64,000 bases of DNA, from contig JAWLAB010000001.1 of the NCBI GenBank assembly GCA_041395665.1, positions 310,001 to 374,000 of the forward strand, in the 5' to 3' direction. Source of the stretch: Pseudomonadales bacterium. Its GTDB lineage: Bacteria > Pseudomonadota > Gammaproteobacteria > Pseudomonadales > UBA7239. Positions 25,608-34,453 of this stretch are shown piece by piece. The translations under genes and the position numbers were made by a program. The notes beneath the pieces are model-generated. The model saw only the letters and a program-made list of their open reading frames with translations, did not search any database and was not told where the DNA came from. Every line of letters begins with the position of its first letter. Positions within the stretch are counted from its first letter, which is position 1.

Positions 25608-26681
25608 ATGCCTGCAAAAAACAAAGCTGCAAAACCACAAAAAAGCACCAGCAAAACAACAAAGCCTGCAGCTAAGCCCGTTGCGAAAAAACCCGCAGCA
25701 GCAAAGGCGCCAGTAAAAGCCACAGTAAAAGCACCGGCGAAAGTGGCAGCCAAAGCTGTTGCTAAACCTGTTGCAAAAAAAGCTGCTGCTAAACCAGCTG
25801 CGAAAAAACCCGTAGCAGTAAAAGCACCGGTAAAAGCGGCAGCCAAAGCTGTAGCTAAACCTGTTGCAAAAAAAGCTGCTGCTAAACCAGCTGCGAAAAA
25901 ACCCGTAGCAGTAAAAGCACCGGTAAAAGCGGCAGCCAAAGCTGTAGCTACTAAACCCGTAGCTAAACCTGTTACAAAAAAAGCTGCTGCTAAACCGGCA
26001 CCAGCAAAAGCACCTGTCAAAGTTCCTGCAAAAGCAGCTGCTAAACCGGCTGTAGTTGCAAAACCTGTTGCAAAGCCAGTTGCAAAATCCGTTGTAAAAC
26101 CAGCTGCAAAGCCCACCACCAAACCGGCGGCAAAAGCAGCACCCATTAAACCCGTTCCATCACCCAAGGGGTCGAGCAGTAAACCTGTGAGCAGTACGAC
26201 AAAATCCACCACCAGCAAAACCGCTAGCAAAGCAGCACCCGCCAGTGCAGCAAAAACACGCAAAGCGGCTGACAAACAAGAGTTCATGCCCTACCAAGAA
26301 AAAATTGGTGAGGACTACATGAACGATGAGCAAAAAGCACACTTCCGCCAATTGCTGCTCGACTGGAAAGCAGAGTTGATGCAGGAAGTGGACAGAACTG
26401 TGACGCACATGAAAGATGGCGCTGCCAACTTTCCCGACCCCGCTGACCGCGCCACGCAAGAAGAGGAATTCAGCCTCGAACTGCGCACCCGCGACCGTGA
26501 GCGCAAGTTGATCAAAAAAATCGACAGCACCATCGAGCTGATCGAACAGGACGACTACGGCTACTGCGAACAGTGCGGCATCGAGATCGGCGTGCGCCGT
26601 TTGGAAGCGCGCCCGACTGCCACCCTGTGCATCGATTGCAAAACCCTCTCTGAAATCAAGGAAAAACAGACAGGCGTGTGA
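25608..26681 (+). CDS. dksA: DksA-type RNA polymerase-binding regulator with Lys/Ala/Pro-rich N-terminal tail
   Basis: The C-terminal 140 residues are a normal DksA: coiled-coil with tip FPDPADRATQEEEF and zinc site CEQCGIEI...CIDC. DksA acts with ppGpp on RNA polymerase. In front lies about 215 residues of low-complexity KPAAK/KAPVK/KAAAK sequence resembling histone H1 or AlgP-type tails, which would bind DNA or RNA non-specifically. ATG 25608 has an AGGAG site; an ATG 24 codons upstream (25536) also has one, so the start is uncertain. A 93-bp tandem repeat lies in the tail. The last bases overlap the gluQ start. E. coli DksA is only 151 residues. Confidence 0.92.
   Translation: MPAKNKAAKPQKSTSKTTKPAAKPVAKKPAAAKAPVKATVKAPAKVAAKAVAKPVAKKAAAKPAAKKPVAVKAPVKAAAKAVAKPVAKKAAAKPAAKKPVAVKAPVKAAAKAVATKPVAKPVTKKAAAKPAPAKAPVKVPAKAAAKPAVVAKPVAKPVAKSVVKPAAKPTTKPAAKAAPIKPVPSPKGSSSKPVSSTTKSTTSKTASKAAPASAAKTRKAADKQEFMPYQEKIGEDYMNDEQKAHFRQLLLDWKAELMQEVDRTVTHMKDGAANFPDPADRATQEEEFSLELRTRDRERKLIKKIDSTIELIEQDDYGYCEQCGIEIGVRRLEARPTATLCIDCKTLSEIKEKQTGV
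25755..25940 (+). repeat. Two-copy 93-bp tandem repeat in the dksA tail
   Basis: Two adjacent 93-bp units (25755-25847 and 25848-25940) differ at a single base near their start and encode 31 residues each (AVAKPVAKKAAAKPAAKKP and so on). A third, partial copy follows. The near-identity implies a recent duplication and a length-variable tail. Confidence 0.9.
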
Positions 26682-27541
26682 GCACCCGCTCATTGACGGG
26701 GCGTTTCGCTCCGTCGCCTTCTGGTTCACTACACGCAGGTTCTCTGTTAGCGGCTGTCGCCAGCTTTGTCGATGCGCGTGCGCGCAATGGGCGCTGGCTG
26801 GTGCGCATGGAGGATATCGACCCGCCGCGTGAAATGGCGGGAGCCGACCACCTCATCCTGCAAACCCTCGAGCAACACGCGCTGTATTGGGATGGCGAAG
26901 TGCTGTACCAATCCACCCGCGCCGCGCGCTACCGCGAGGTGCTGGCGGATCTACAAGCGCGTCAGCTCGCCTACCGCTGCGCCTGCGCACGCGCGCGCTT
27001 GGCAGGGTTGAACCATGTTTACGATGGCCACTGCCACCTGTACCCACCGCCTGACGAGCAAGCCTGCGCCCTGCGCTTGCAACTGCCAAACAAAACAGTT
27101 CACTTTGATGACCGCATCTTGGGTGCGCAAAGCCAGCACTTGGCAGAGGCAGGCGACTGCATCATCCATCGCAAAGACGGTTTGTTCGCCTACCAACTTG
27201 CCGTGGTGGTGGACGACATCGAGCAGGGCGTCACCGACATCGTGCGCGGCAGCGACATCCTGCCCGCCACCGGCATTCAAATACATCTCACGAAATTGTT
27301 GGGTGGAATCCCGTCGCGCTACGCCCATGTGCCCGTGTTGTTAGGTGCCGATGGGCAAAAACTCAGCAAGCAAAATCGCGCTCCCGCGCTGGATAACACC
27401 CGCGCTTCTGCCAATCTCCACCTTGCGCTCACGCAGCTAGGGCAAACCCCGCCAGCAGAGCTAGCGCACGAATCACCAGCCACGATATTGAAGTGGGCGA
27501 TTACTCACTGGGGTATGGCGAAGATAAAAAACGGGCTTTGA
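26678..27541 (+). CDS. gluQ: Glutamyl-Q tRNA(Asp) synthetase
   Basis: A 287-residue paralogue of the glutamyl-tRNA synthetase catalytic domain. It attaches glutamate to the queuosine base of tRNA(Asp). The class I HIGH-like motif is APSPSGSLHAGSL and the KMSKS-like motif is GQKLSKQNRAP; no anticodon domain is present. GTG start at 26678 overlaps the dksA stop (GTGTGA), and this dksA-gluQ pairing is common. It complements queG at 12070 in the queuosine pathway. Confidence 0.93.
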   Translation: MSTRSLTGRFAPSPSGSLHAGSLLAAVASFVDARARNGRWLVRMEDIDPPREMAGADHLILQTLEQHALYWDGEVLYQSTRAARYREVLADLQARQLAYRCACARARLAGLNHVYDGHCHLYPPPDEQACALRLQLPNKTVHFDDRILGAQSQHLAEAGDCIIHRKDGLFAYQLAVVVDDIEQGVTDIVRGSDILPATGIQIHLTKLLGGIPSRYAHVPVLLGADGQKLSKQNRAPALDNTRASANLHLALTQLGQTPPAELAHESPATILKWAITHWGMAKIKNGL

Positions 27542-27542
27542 C

Positions 27543-28373
27543 TTAAAGCCTAACCTGTCCGCGAAACACGGTAGTGGCAGGCCCCGTCATCAGCACTGGC
27601 TGATTTGCGCCTTGCCATTCAATGTTTAGCTCACCGCCAGGGAGCGCGACCTGCACGGGGCTTTGCAACCAACCGCGCCGGATGCCAGCCACCGCTGCCG
27701 CGCAAGCGCCAGTGCCGCAAGCCAGCGTTTCGCCGCTGCCGCGCTCGAACACGCGCAGGCGGATGCGATGGGCATCAACCACTTCCATAAAGCCGACATT
27801 GACGCGCCGTGGAAAGCGCGGGTGGCGTTCGATAGCCGCACCTAAACTGGCGACCTCGGCGGTATCGACATTGTCCACGCGCAGCACGGCGTGGGGGTTG
27901 CCCATGGAAACGGCGCTGATCTCCACGGTTTTACCGTTGATTTCCAGTGAGTCGGCGCTTGCTTCGACAGGTGCTTCAAAGGGAATTTGTGCGGGCGCAA
28001 AGATAGGCGCGCCCATGTTCACCTGCACGCTTTCATCCGCCAAGACATTCAGTTCGATGATGCCAGAAAGTGTTTGCACACGGATACGGCGTTTGTTGGT
28101 GAGTCTTTGCTCACGCACAAAGCGCGCAAAACAGCGCGCGCCGTTGCCGCACTGCTCCACCTCGCTGCCATCGGCGTTGAAGATGCGGTAGCGGAAATCG
28201 ACATCCGGCTGCTCCGGCGCTTCCACGATCAACACTTGATCGCAGCCGATACCAAAACGGCGATCCGCGATAAAGCGCACCTGTTCCGACGAGAGGTAGC
28301 CGCGCTGAGAGATGAAATCGAACACGACAAAATCGTTGCCGAGTCCGTGCATTTTGCTGAATTTGAGCAACAT
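27543..28373 (-). CDS. dapF: Diaminopimelate epimerase DapF
   Basis: A 276-residue enzyme that converts LL- to meso-diaminopimelate. The two catalytic cysteines are visible in EQCGNGARCFARF and LACGTGACAAAVAG. The N-terminus MLLKFSKMHGLGNDFVV is canonical. It converges with gluQ with only one base between their stops. In many relatives dapF precedes DUF484-xerC; here the DksA-gluQ pair sits between. Confidence 0.96.
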   Translation of the reverse strand: MLLKFSKMHGLGNDFVVFDFISQRGYLSSEQVRFIADRRFGIGCDQVLIVEAPEQPDVDFRYRIFNADGSEVEQCGNGARCFARFVREQRLTNKRRIRVQTLSGIIELNVLADESVQVNMGAPIFAPAQIPFEAPVEASADSLEINGKTVEISAVSMGNPHAVLRVDNVDTAEVASLGAAIERHPRFPRRVNVGFMEVVDAHRIRLRVFERGSGETLACGTGACAAAVAGIRRGWLQSPVQVALPGGELNIEWQGANQPVLMTGPATTVFRGQVRL

Positions 28374-28432
28374 GATCGCTGCCGATAGTTAAGCGAAGTA
28401 GCTTGGCAGTATACGGGGCGGTTCCCCTGCTG

Positions 28433-29047
28433 TCATACCGCGAGCCATTGCCCCAGCGCGGCGGCGAGCTCGCCTACACCCTGCTTTGAAGGCGCGGAAA
28501 ACAACTGCACGCTGACTGGCACGCTGCGTGTGCTCAACTGCTTACGCACTTGCAGCAACACTTGCTGCGCGGGACCGCGATTGAGCTTGTCCGCCTTGGT
28601 CAGTACGCAATGCACGGGCAGCGCGGCACTCTCTGCCCAATCGAGCATATTGCAGTCAAAGTCTTTCAGCGGGTGGCGAACATCCATCAGCAATACCAAA
28701 CCGCGCAGGGTCTCGCGCTCGCGCAGGTAATTTTCCAGATGCTGCTGCCACTCCTCCTTCATCTCTTGCGAGACTTTGGCGTAGCCGTAGCCCGGCAGAT
28801 CCACCAAGCGCTGTGCTGCCGCTTCATCCAGCGCGAAAAAGTTGATCAAGCGCGTGCGCCCCGGCGTTTTACTGGCGCGCGCCAACTGGCGGTTGTCAGT
28901 CAGCACATTGATGCAACTGGACTTGCCTGCGTTCGAGCGACCGGCGAACGCAACCTCCGCACCAGTATCCGGCGGGCATTGCGAGAGCTTGGCGGCACTG
29001 GTAAGAAAGCGTGCGCGGCGAAAATCGGTGGGGCTAATGACTGTCAT
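28433..29047 (-). CDS. engB: Ribosome biogenesis GTPase EngB (YihA/YsxC)
   Basis: A 204-residue GTPase needed for 50S subunit assembly. G1 is AGRSNAGKSSCINVL, G3 is LVDLPGYGYAKV and G4 is LTKADKL. ATG 29047 (MTVISPTDFRRARF) is preferred to a TTG eight codons upstream. It is divergent from the cytochrome c4 gene. Confidence 0.95.
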   Translation of the reverse strand: MTVISPTDFRRARFLTSAAKLSQCPPDTGAEVAFAGRSNAGKSSCINVLTDNRQLARASKTPGRTRLINFFALDEAAAQRLVDLPGYGYAKVSQEMKEEWQQHLENYLRERETLRGLVLLMDVRHPLKDFDCNMLDWAESAALPVHCVLTKADKLNRGPAQQVLLQVRKQLSTRSVPVSVQLFSAPSKQGVGELAAALGQWLAV

Positions 29048-29085
29048 GGGGGAGGAATCTCTATCAACCAAGCACCACAGTGCTT

Positions 29086-29114
29086 TTCCGTTCAGCGGAG
29101 GAGCAGTATATAAT
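29086..29114 (+). promoter_or_regulatory. Candidate promoter for cytochrome c4
   Basis: A perfect -10 hexamer TATAAT at 29109-29114 with a weak -35 (TTCCGT) 17 bp upstream, about 70 bp before the cytochrome start codon. Called by eye only. Confidence 0.45.
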
Positions 29115-29184
29115 GCTGCGGTTTTTTGGGGGCATCGCGACGCTGTTCGCTATCTGCCAACTTCGCTCTACTTGTGGTGAGTCT

Positions 29185-29817
29185 ATGAAATCGCTGATTG
29201 GAAAAAGTGTTCTTGTGCTCGGCTTGATGATGGCCGCCCCCGTGATGGCAGGTGATGCTGCTGCCGGCAAAGCATTAACAGAGGCCTGCGCTGCCTGTCA
29301 CGGCGCCGACGGCAATAGCGTAATGGGGACTTTTCCTAAACTCGCTGGACAAAGCGAAAAATATTTGCTGAAGCAATTGCAAGACATTAAAAGTGGCGAG
29401 CGCAAAGTGCCAGAAATGACGGGCCAACTCGACAAACTAACTGACACCAATCTGGCTGATATTGCCGCTTTTTACGCACAGAACACTATGTCATTGTCCG
29501 GCTCAAAAGATGACAAAGAAATGTTGGCGCTGGGTGCAAAAATTTATCGCGCCGGCAACAAAGAAGTGGGCATTCCCGCTTGTATCGGCTGCCACTCGCC
29601 TACTGGTGTTGGCAATGCGCCTGCCGGTTTCCCGCGCGTGGGTGGCCAACACGCGGATTACATCGCCAAACAATTGCGTGATTTTCGCGCCGGTTCTGAA
29701 TACACCGACAAAGGTCGTCACAATGACGGTGACATCAAAATTATGCGCGCCAGTGTGGCTCGCATGAGCGACAAAGAAATTGATGCCGTCGCCAACTACA
29801 TTGCCGGCTTGCATTAA
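29185..29817 (+). CDS. Diheme cytochrome c4
   Basis: A 210-residue periplasmic protein with a signal peptide (MKSLIGKSVLVLGLMMAAPVMA, cut before GDAAAGK) and two cytochrome c domains. Heme-binding CAACH and CIGCH are visible, each with a downstream Met axial ligand candidate. Cytochrome c4 donates electrons to terminal oxidases. ATG 29185 is chosen over a longer frame because it opens the signal peptide. In many gammaproteobacteria it sits, as here, between engB and dsbA. Confidence 0.94.
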   Translation: MKSLIGKSVLVLGLMMAAPVMAGDAAAGKALTEACAACHGADGNSVMGTFPKLAGQSEKYLLKQLQDIKSGERKVPEMTGQLDKLTDTNLADIAAFYAQNTMSLSGSKDDKEMLALGAKIYRAGNKEVGIPACIGCHSPTGVGNAPAGFPRVGGQHADYIAKQLRDFRAGSEYTDKGRHNDGDIKIMRASVARMSDKEIDAVANYIAGLH

Positions 29818-29857
29818 TCACTGCACGCAGGGAACTCTGCAACGCAACATGAATCAG

Positions 29858-29883
29858 AAAGGCGACGCGTAGTCGCCTTTTTA
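29858..29883 (+). terminator. Rho-independent terminator after cytochrome c4
   Basis: Stem AGGCGAC / GTCGCCT with a short loop, followed by TTTTTATT, about 40 bp after the stop codon and 23 bp before dsbA. Confidence 0.85.
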
Positions 29884-29905
29884 TTGTTAGACACTGGAGC
29901 TCATC

Positions 29906-30550
29906 ATGAAAAGAATTTTAGCCACACTGTTATTGCTGTCCGCACCGCTGTTGTCACTGAGTGCGCAAGCCCAAGCCACGGCAGAAAAATACACTGCTGG
30001 CAAAGATTACCAAGTGATCTCGGTACCTGTGCACACGGCCAACCCTGACAAAATCGAAGTCAACGAAGTGTTTTGGTACGGCTGCCCACACTGCTACACC
30101 TTTGAAGCAGCACTGGAGCCTTGGGCTAAAAAATTAGCCAGCGATGTGGATTATCAACGCACGCCAGCTATTTGGCGTCCAGCGATGGAAATACATGCTC
30201 GTGCTTACTACGCCGCGAAACAATTGGGCAATCTCGATGCCATGCACAGCATTATTTTCAAAGCCATGCAGGATGAGAAAAAAGCGTTAGCCAATGAAAA
30301 CGAAGTGGTGGCGCTGTTCGTTAATCACGGCACGCCAGAAGCGGATATTCGCAAAGCCTACAACTCGTTCTCTGTGCAATCACAAGCGCGTCAAGCCGAT
30401 GCCCGTGCACGCAGCTACGGCGTACAAGGCACGCCTGAAATTGTGGTCAACGGCAAATACCGTATTTCTACAGCCGATGCCGGCTCGCAAGAAAACATGC
30501 TAAAAGTGGCAGATTTCTTGATCGCCAAAGAACGCAGCAACAAAAAGTAA
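29906..30550 (+). CDS. dsbA: Thiol:disulfide interchange protein DsbA
   Basis: A 214-residue periplasmic oxidoreductase with a signal peptide (MKRILATLLLLSAPLLSLSAQAQA region) and a thioredoxin fold. The active site is FWYGCPHCYTFE, the CPHC typical of DsbA, and the cis-Pro loop is GVQGTPEIVVNGKY. It introduces disulfides into secreted proteins and is reoxidised by DsbB (17392-17916). Confidence 0.95.
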   Translation: MKRILATLLLLSAPLLSLSAQAQATAEKYTAGKDYQVISVPVHTANPDKIEVNEVFWYGCPHCYTFEAALEPWAKKLASDVDYQRTPAIWRPAMEIHARAYYAAKQLGNLDAMHSIIFKAMQDEKKALANENEVVALFVNHGTPEADIRKAYNSFSVQSQARQADARARSYGVQGTPEIVVNGKYRISTADAGSQENMLKVADFLIAKERSNKK

Positions 30551-30575
30551 TTTCTTCCTCTCAAGAAAACCAACG

Positions 30576-30600
30576 ACCGGAGCTTAGGCTCCGGTTTTTG
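30576..30600 (+). terminator. Rho-independent terminator after dsbA
   Basis: Perfect 8-bp stem ACCGGAGC / GCTCCGGT with TTAG loop, followed by TTTTG, 26 bp after the dsbA stop. Confidence 0.88.
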
Positions 30601-30625
30601 TTTCTGACACCGTTACAATGCCGCT

Positions 30626-32797
30626 ATGGATATTTCATCGCTACTCGACACCCTTAATGACGCACAGCGCGAAGCGGTCAGCGCGCCGCCAGAAAACCAG
30701 CTAATTCTCGCCGGCGCGGGCAGCGGCAAAACGCGCGTGTTAGTGCAACGCATCGCGTGGTTGTTGCGCGTGGAAAATGTACCGCCACACGCCATCCTCG
30801 CCGTCACTTTTACCAACAAAGCCGCGAAAGAAATGCGCGGGCGCTTGGAAGAAATGCTGGGTAGCTTGTCGCGTCATTTGTGGGTCGGCACTTTTCACAG
30901 CCTCGCGCATCGTCTGCTGAAAATGCATTGGCGCGAAGCCAAGTTGCCAGAGCAATTTCAAATTCTCGACAGCGACGATCAACTGCGTTTGATCAAACGC
31001 GTGATGAAAAATTTGGAAGTCGATGAAGGTCGCTGGCCGCCGAAACAAATTCAGTGGTACATCGGTGGACAAAAAGACGAAGGCCAGCGCGCCAAATATT
31101 TGCAGCGCACCGGCGATCTCTACAGCGACACATTGATCAAAGTGTATGCCGCTTACGAGGAAGCCTGCGAGCGCGGCGGCTTGGTCGATTTTGGCGAACT
31201 GTTATTGCGCTCCCACGAACTGTGGTTGAACGCGCCCGAATTATTAAAACATTATCAACAGCGTTTTCAGTTTTTATTGGTGGATGAGTTTCAAGACACC
31301 AACACCATTCAATACGCGTGGCTGCGCGTGTTGGCAGGGCAAGAGACTTTTGTCACTGCGGTGGGCGACGACGATCAATCCATTTACGGCTGGCGCGGCG
31401 CGCGCATTGAAAACATACAAAGATTTTCGCGCGATTTTACCAATGTGCACACCGTGCGCCTCGAACAGAATTACCGCTCCACTGCCACTATTCTGAAAGC
31501 TGCCAATGCCGTGATCGATAACAATCGCGGGCGCATGGGCAAAGAGTTGTGGACCAACAGCGTGGAAGGCGATTTGATTTCCGTCTACGCCGCGTTTAAC
31601 GAGCAAGACGAAGCGCGTTTTATTGTTGATCGTATCAGTGCATGGGTTGAAGCGGGTGGCGCGCGCCGCGATGTGGCACTGCTGTATCGCTCCAATGCAC
31701 AATCGCGCGCACTGGAAGAAGCACTGCTACAACGCGGCCTGCCTTATGTGGTGTACGGCGGGCAAAAATTTTACGAACGCTTAGAAATTAAAAATGCACT
31801 CGCCTATTTGCGTTTGATCGCACACCGCCACGACGACCCTGCGTTTGAACGCGTGATCAACACGCCGACACGCGCCATCGGTGAACGCACGGTGGAAGAC
31901 ATCCGCGCTTGTGCGCGTGAGCGGTGGTGCTCGCTGTGGCAAGCGGCAGAAATTTTGACGCAAAACGACAGCCTGAGCGCGCGCGCCAACAATGCGGTGC
32001 GCGGGTTTTTATCGCTGATCGCAAGACTGGATGTAGAAACACGCGAAGAGCCGTTGCACAAAATTGCCGAACACGCGATTACAGCCAGCGGCTTGTTGGA
32101 TTATCACCGCAACGAAAAAGGTGAAAAAGGCTTAAGCCGTGTGGAAAACTTGCAGGAATTGATCGGCGCCTGCAAAGCCTTTGAAGCGGAAGATGAGGAG
32201 CAATCTGTACTCGGTCAGTTTCTCGCCACCACCGCGTTGGATGCGGGCGACACCCAAGCAGAACCGCATTCCGACAGCGTGCAATTGATGACACTGCATT
32301 CCGCCAAAGGCTTAGAGTTTCCTTTGGTATTTATTTCTGGCGTGGAAGAAAATTTATTTCCGCACAAAATGTCGATGGACGAACCGTCGCAACTCGAAGA
32401 AGAACGCCGCCTCTGTTATGTCGGCATCACGCGCGCCGAGAAAAAACTGTATCTCACTTACGCAGAGTCTCGTCGTTTGTACGGCAATGACTCCTTCAAT
32501 TTACCTTCACGATTTATCCGCGAAATCCCCAGCGAATTATTGGAAGAAGTGCGACCGCGCACCAAGGTCACACGGCCTGTTTATCACGAGCGCAAAGCGC
32601 CGGCGTTTTTGCAACAACAAACAACGGATGACGGCAGCTTCCATCTTGGTCAGCGCGTTACACATCCTGTTTTTGGTGATGGGTTTATTCTCAATGTCGA
32701 AGGCAACGGTGCACGCACGCGCGTACAAATTAATTTTGATGATCACAGCTTGAAGTGGTTGATGTTGGCGCAGGCGAATTTGAGTGTCGTATCGTAA
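30626..32797 (+). CDS. uvrD: UvrD-type DNA helicase II
   Basis: A 723-residue superfamily 1A helicase for nucleotide-excision and mismatch repair. Motifs I (GAGSGKTRVLVQRI), Ia (AVTFTNKAAKEM), II (LLVDEFQDTN), III (VGDDDQSIYGWRGA), IV (LEQNYRS), V (LMTLHSAKGLEFPLVF) and VI (LCYVGITRAEK) are present in order. The C-terminal tail (GQRVTHPVFGDGFIL) is typical of UvrD rather than Rep. It starts 25 bp after the dsbA terminator. Confidence 0.95.
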   Translation: MDISSLLDTLNDAQREAVSAPPENQLILAGAGSGKTRVLVQRIAWLLRVENVPPHAILAVTFTNKAAKEMRGRLEEMLGSLSRHLWVGTFHSLAHRLLKMHWREAKLPEQFQILDSDDQLRLIKRVMKNLEVDEGRWPPKQIQWYIGGQKDEGQRAKYLQRTGDLYSDTLIKVYAAYEEACERGGLVDFGELLLRSHELWLNAPELLKHYQQRFQFLLVDEFQDTNTIQYAWLRVLAGQETFVTAVGDDDQSIYGWRGARIENIQRFSRDFTNVHTVRLEQNYRSTATILKAANAVIDNNRGRMGKELWTNSVEGDLISVYAAFNEQDEARFIVDRISAWVEAGGARRDVALLYRSNAQSRALEEALLQRGLPYVVYGGQKFYERLEIKNALAYLRLIAHRHDDPAFERVINTPTRAIGERTVEDIRACARERWCSLWQAAEILTQNDSLSARANNAVRGFLSLIARLDVETREEPLHKIAEHAITASGLLDYHRNEKGEKGLSRVENLQELIGACKAFEAEDEEQSVLGQFLATTALDAGDTQAEPHSDSVQLMTLHSAKGLEFPLVFISGVEENLFPHKMSMDEPSQLEEERRLCYVGITRAEKKLYLTYAESRRLYGNDSFNLPSRFIREIPSELLEEVRPRTKVTRPVYHERKAPAFLQQQTTDDGSFHLGQRVTHPVFGDGFILNVEGNGARTRVQINFDDHSLKWLMLAQANLSVVS

Positions 32798-32810
32798 ACA
32801 GACATCTCTG

Positions 32811-33500
32811 TCACACCGCCACACCAAATAACTGCCCCACTAACGCCGTTAACATCATCGCCAAACATCCCCAGAAAGTTATTCTTATGGAAGCTTTCAC
32901 TACCGACGCGCCACCAATACGCGCAGAAATTCCACCCAAAATTGCCAAGAAAATTAGCGACAACGCCGCAACTTGCAGAATTAAATTTTGCAATTGCCCC
33001 CACCAAGCAACCGACAACGGCAACAGCGAACCTGTTGCAAAACTGACTGCTGACCACAGTGCCGCTTGCACTGGTCGCGCTCGACCACCGTCTGTTATGC
33101 CAATGTCATCTCGTGCATGCGCACCCAAGGCATCATGCTTCATCAGTTGCTCAGCCACTTGTATAGCCAGATCAGGCGTAAGACCGCGCGCTTCATAAAT
33201 GTTGGCAAGTTCTTCTTTTTCCGCAGCAAAATTTTCTTGCAGCGATTTTTTTTCAATGGCGAGATCCGCGTTTTCCGCATCAGCCTGTGAACTAACCGAC
33301 ACATATTCCCCAGCAGCCATCGACATTGCACCGGCAACCAATCCCGCTAAACCCACCAAAAGAATTTCGTTTTGTGTTGTGTTGGCTGCTGCAATACCGA
33401 TGATCAAACTACTGGTTGAAATAATGCCGTCGTTCGCACCTAAAACGGCAGCGCGCAACCAGCCGATGCGATGCGAGCGATGTTGTTCAGTATGCGTCAT
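32811..33500 (-). CDS. VIT1/CCC1-family metal transporter
   Basis: A 229-residue membrane protein of the vacuolar-iron-transporter family. The N-terminal block GWLRAAVLGANDGIISTSSLIIGIAAA and MAAGEYVSVSSQADAE are diagnostic. A charged helical middle with many Glu residues (EKKSLQENFAAEKEELANIYEARG) forms the metal-binding domain, and three C-terminal helices follow. It probably exports Fe(II) or Mn(II); substrate is inferred. Converges with uvrD. Confidence 0.9.
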   Translation of the reverse strand: MTHTEQHRSHRIGWLRAAVLGANDGIISTSSLIIGIAAANTTQNEILLVGLAGLVAGAMSMAAGEYVSVSSQADAENADLAIEKKSLQENFAAEKEELANIYEARGLTPDLAIQVAEQLMKHDALGAHARDDIGITDGGRARPVQAALWSAVSFATGSLLPLSVAWWGQLQNLILQVAALSLIFLAILGGISARIGGASVVKASIRITFWGCLAMMLTALVGQLFGVAV

Positions 33501-33506
33501 GTATTT

Positions 33507-34139
33507 TTATCCACTTAATTTCTCACTAAACATACTGCACACCGTGGTTTTTCCCGTGTAATCCGAACCCCAAGTGCGGTAGCGCGTGGTATCAATATGA
33601 ATACGGCCCGATGGATAAACACTAAATCCCATATTCCATTGTTTGCCTTGTGTGCGCCAAAAACCACACAACGCTTCTGTGCGGCTCTCAGAGCCCAGCA
33701 CACGAAAATCCAAGGCAAAACTATTGACATGTGTACTACGCACCGCACCGCCAGCGCAAGCATTGAGCGTTGGCGTGCGATAACCTGAATACACTTCCAC
33801 ATCACCGACAACACCAGTATTTTTCAGCTGCTGTAACAATTTCAACACCGAGGCCATGGATGCCCATTGTGTGCGCGGCGGCATAACAAACGGTTCCGCA
33901 TGGCACTCCTGCCAAGAAGACGCGGAGCGCAACAACTGTGCCGTTGGTAGCACTTCTGTCAAATTGCGCTCATGTAAATAGCGCTCCAAATTTTTTATTT
34001 CTGTTTGATGGCGCAACTGCCACACAGCAAAACTGTTGGGATCTGGTTTTGGCTCACTTATTTTTTTCACCGAGGTACAGGAGGCGAGCAACATCAGCAT
34101 GGCCAGCAAAGCTATGCTGCGGTGTAATTTTTTTTTCAT
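33507..34139 (-). CDS. Peptidase M15A-like lipoprotein
   Basis: A 210-residue lipoprotein (lipobox LASC, residues 18-21) with a D-Ala-D-Ala-peptidase fold of the M15 type. Zinc ligands are expected in YSGYRTP...STHVNSFALDF (His and Asp) and GRIHIDT (His). It probably trims peptidoglycan stem peptides; the exact bond cut is unknown. ATG 34139 overlaps the stop of the DUF167 gene (ATGA), so the two are coupled. Confidence 0.78.
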   Translation of the reverse strand: MKKKLHRSIALLAMLMLLASCTSVKKISEPKPDPNSFAVWQLRHQTEIKNLERYLHERNLTEVLPTAQLLRSASSWQECHAEPFVMPPRTQWASMASVLKLLQQLKNTGVVGDVEVYSGYRTPTLNACAGGAVRSTHVNSFALDFRVLGSESRTEALCGFWRTQGKQWNMGFSVYPSGRIHIDTTRYRTWGSDYTGKTTVCSMFSEKLSG

Positions 34140-34432
34140 GCATCCCTCAAAGGTAGTAACTTTTCTATTTGCTGTTGAGTCAGACCTTTAATTTCAATCA
34201 CCTTTCGCTGCGATGTTCCACCGTTAACAATCGTAAGCGCTGCTTCATTAATACCGAATAATGTCGCTAATAATTTAATCACTGCCTGATTGGCTTTACC
34301 TTTTTCTGGTGGTGCCGCTACTTTAATTTTCAAAGCATCACCTAGCCAACCCGCTATTTCTGTACGAGAAGACCCTGGAATCACTTTTATTTCTAAATGA
34401 CACTGCACCAAATCAGCTCGCACTCTGCACAT
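34136..34432 (-). CDS. DUF167 (YggU) family protein
   Basis: A 98-residue protein with the DUF167 signature VIPGSSRTEI, PPEKGKANQAVIKLLA and GGTSQRKVIEIKG. The family is widespread and its function is unknown. It is translated in overlap with the M15 lipoprotein gene. Confidence 0.92.
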   Translation of the reverse strand: MCRVRADLVQCHLEIKVIPGSSRTEIAGWLGDALKIKVAAPPEKGKANQAVIKLLATLFGINEAALTIVNGGTSQRKVIEIKGLTQQQIEKLLPLRDA

Positions 34433-34453
34433 CAATCAAACTTAGCCGCAATC

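Noticed and set aside
25755..25945. Direct repeats that could suggest a CRISPR-like array
   Set aside because: The 93-bp units are in-frame coding repeats without unique spacers inside dksA.
25568..26287. A long minus-strand open frame (239 codons) opposite the dksA tail
   Set aside because: It is the complement of the low-complexity Lys/Ala/Pro repeat, gives an Ala/Gly/Phe-rich translation and has no ribosome site; it is a composition artefact.
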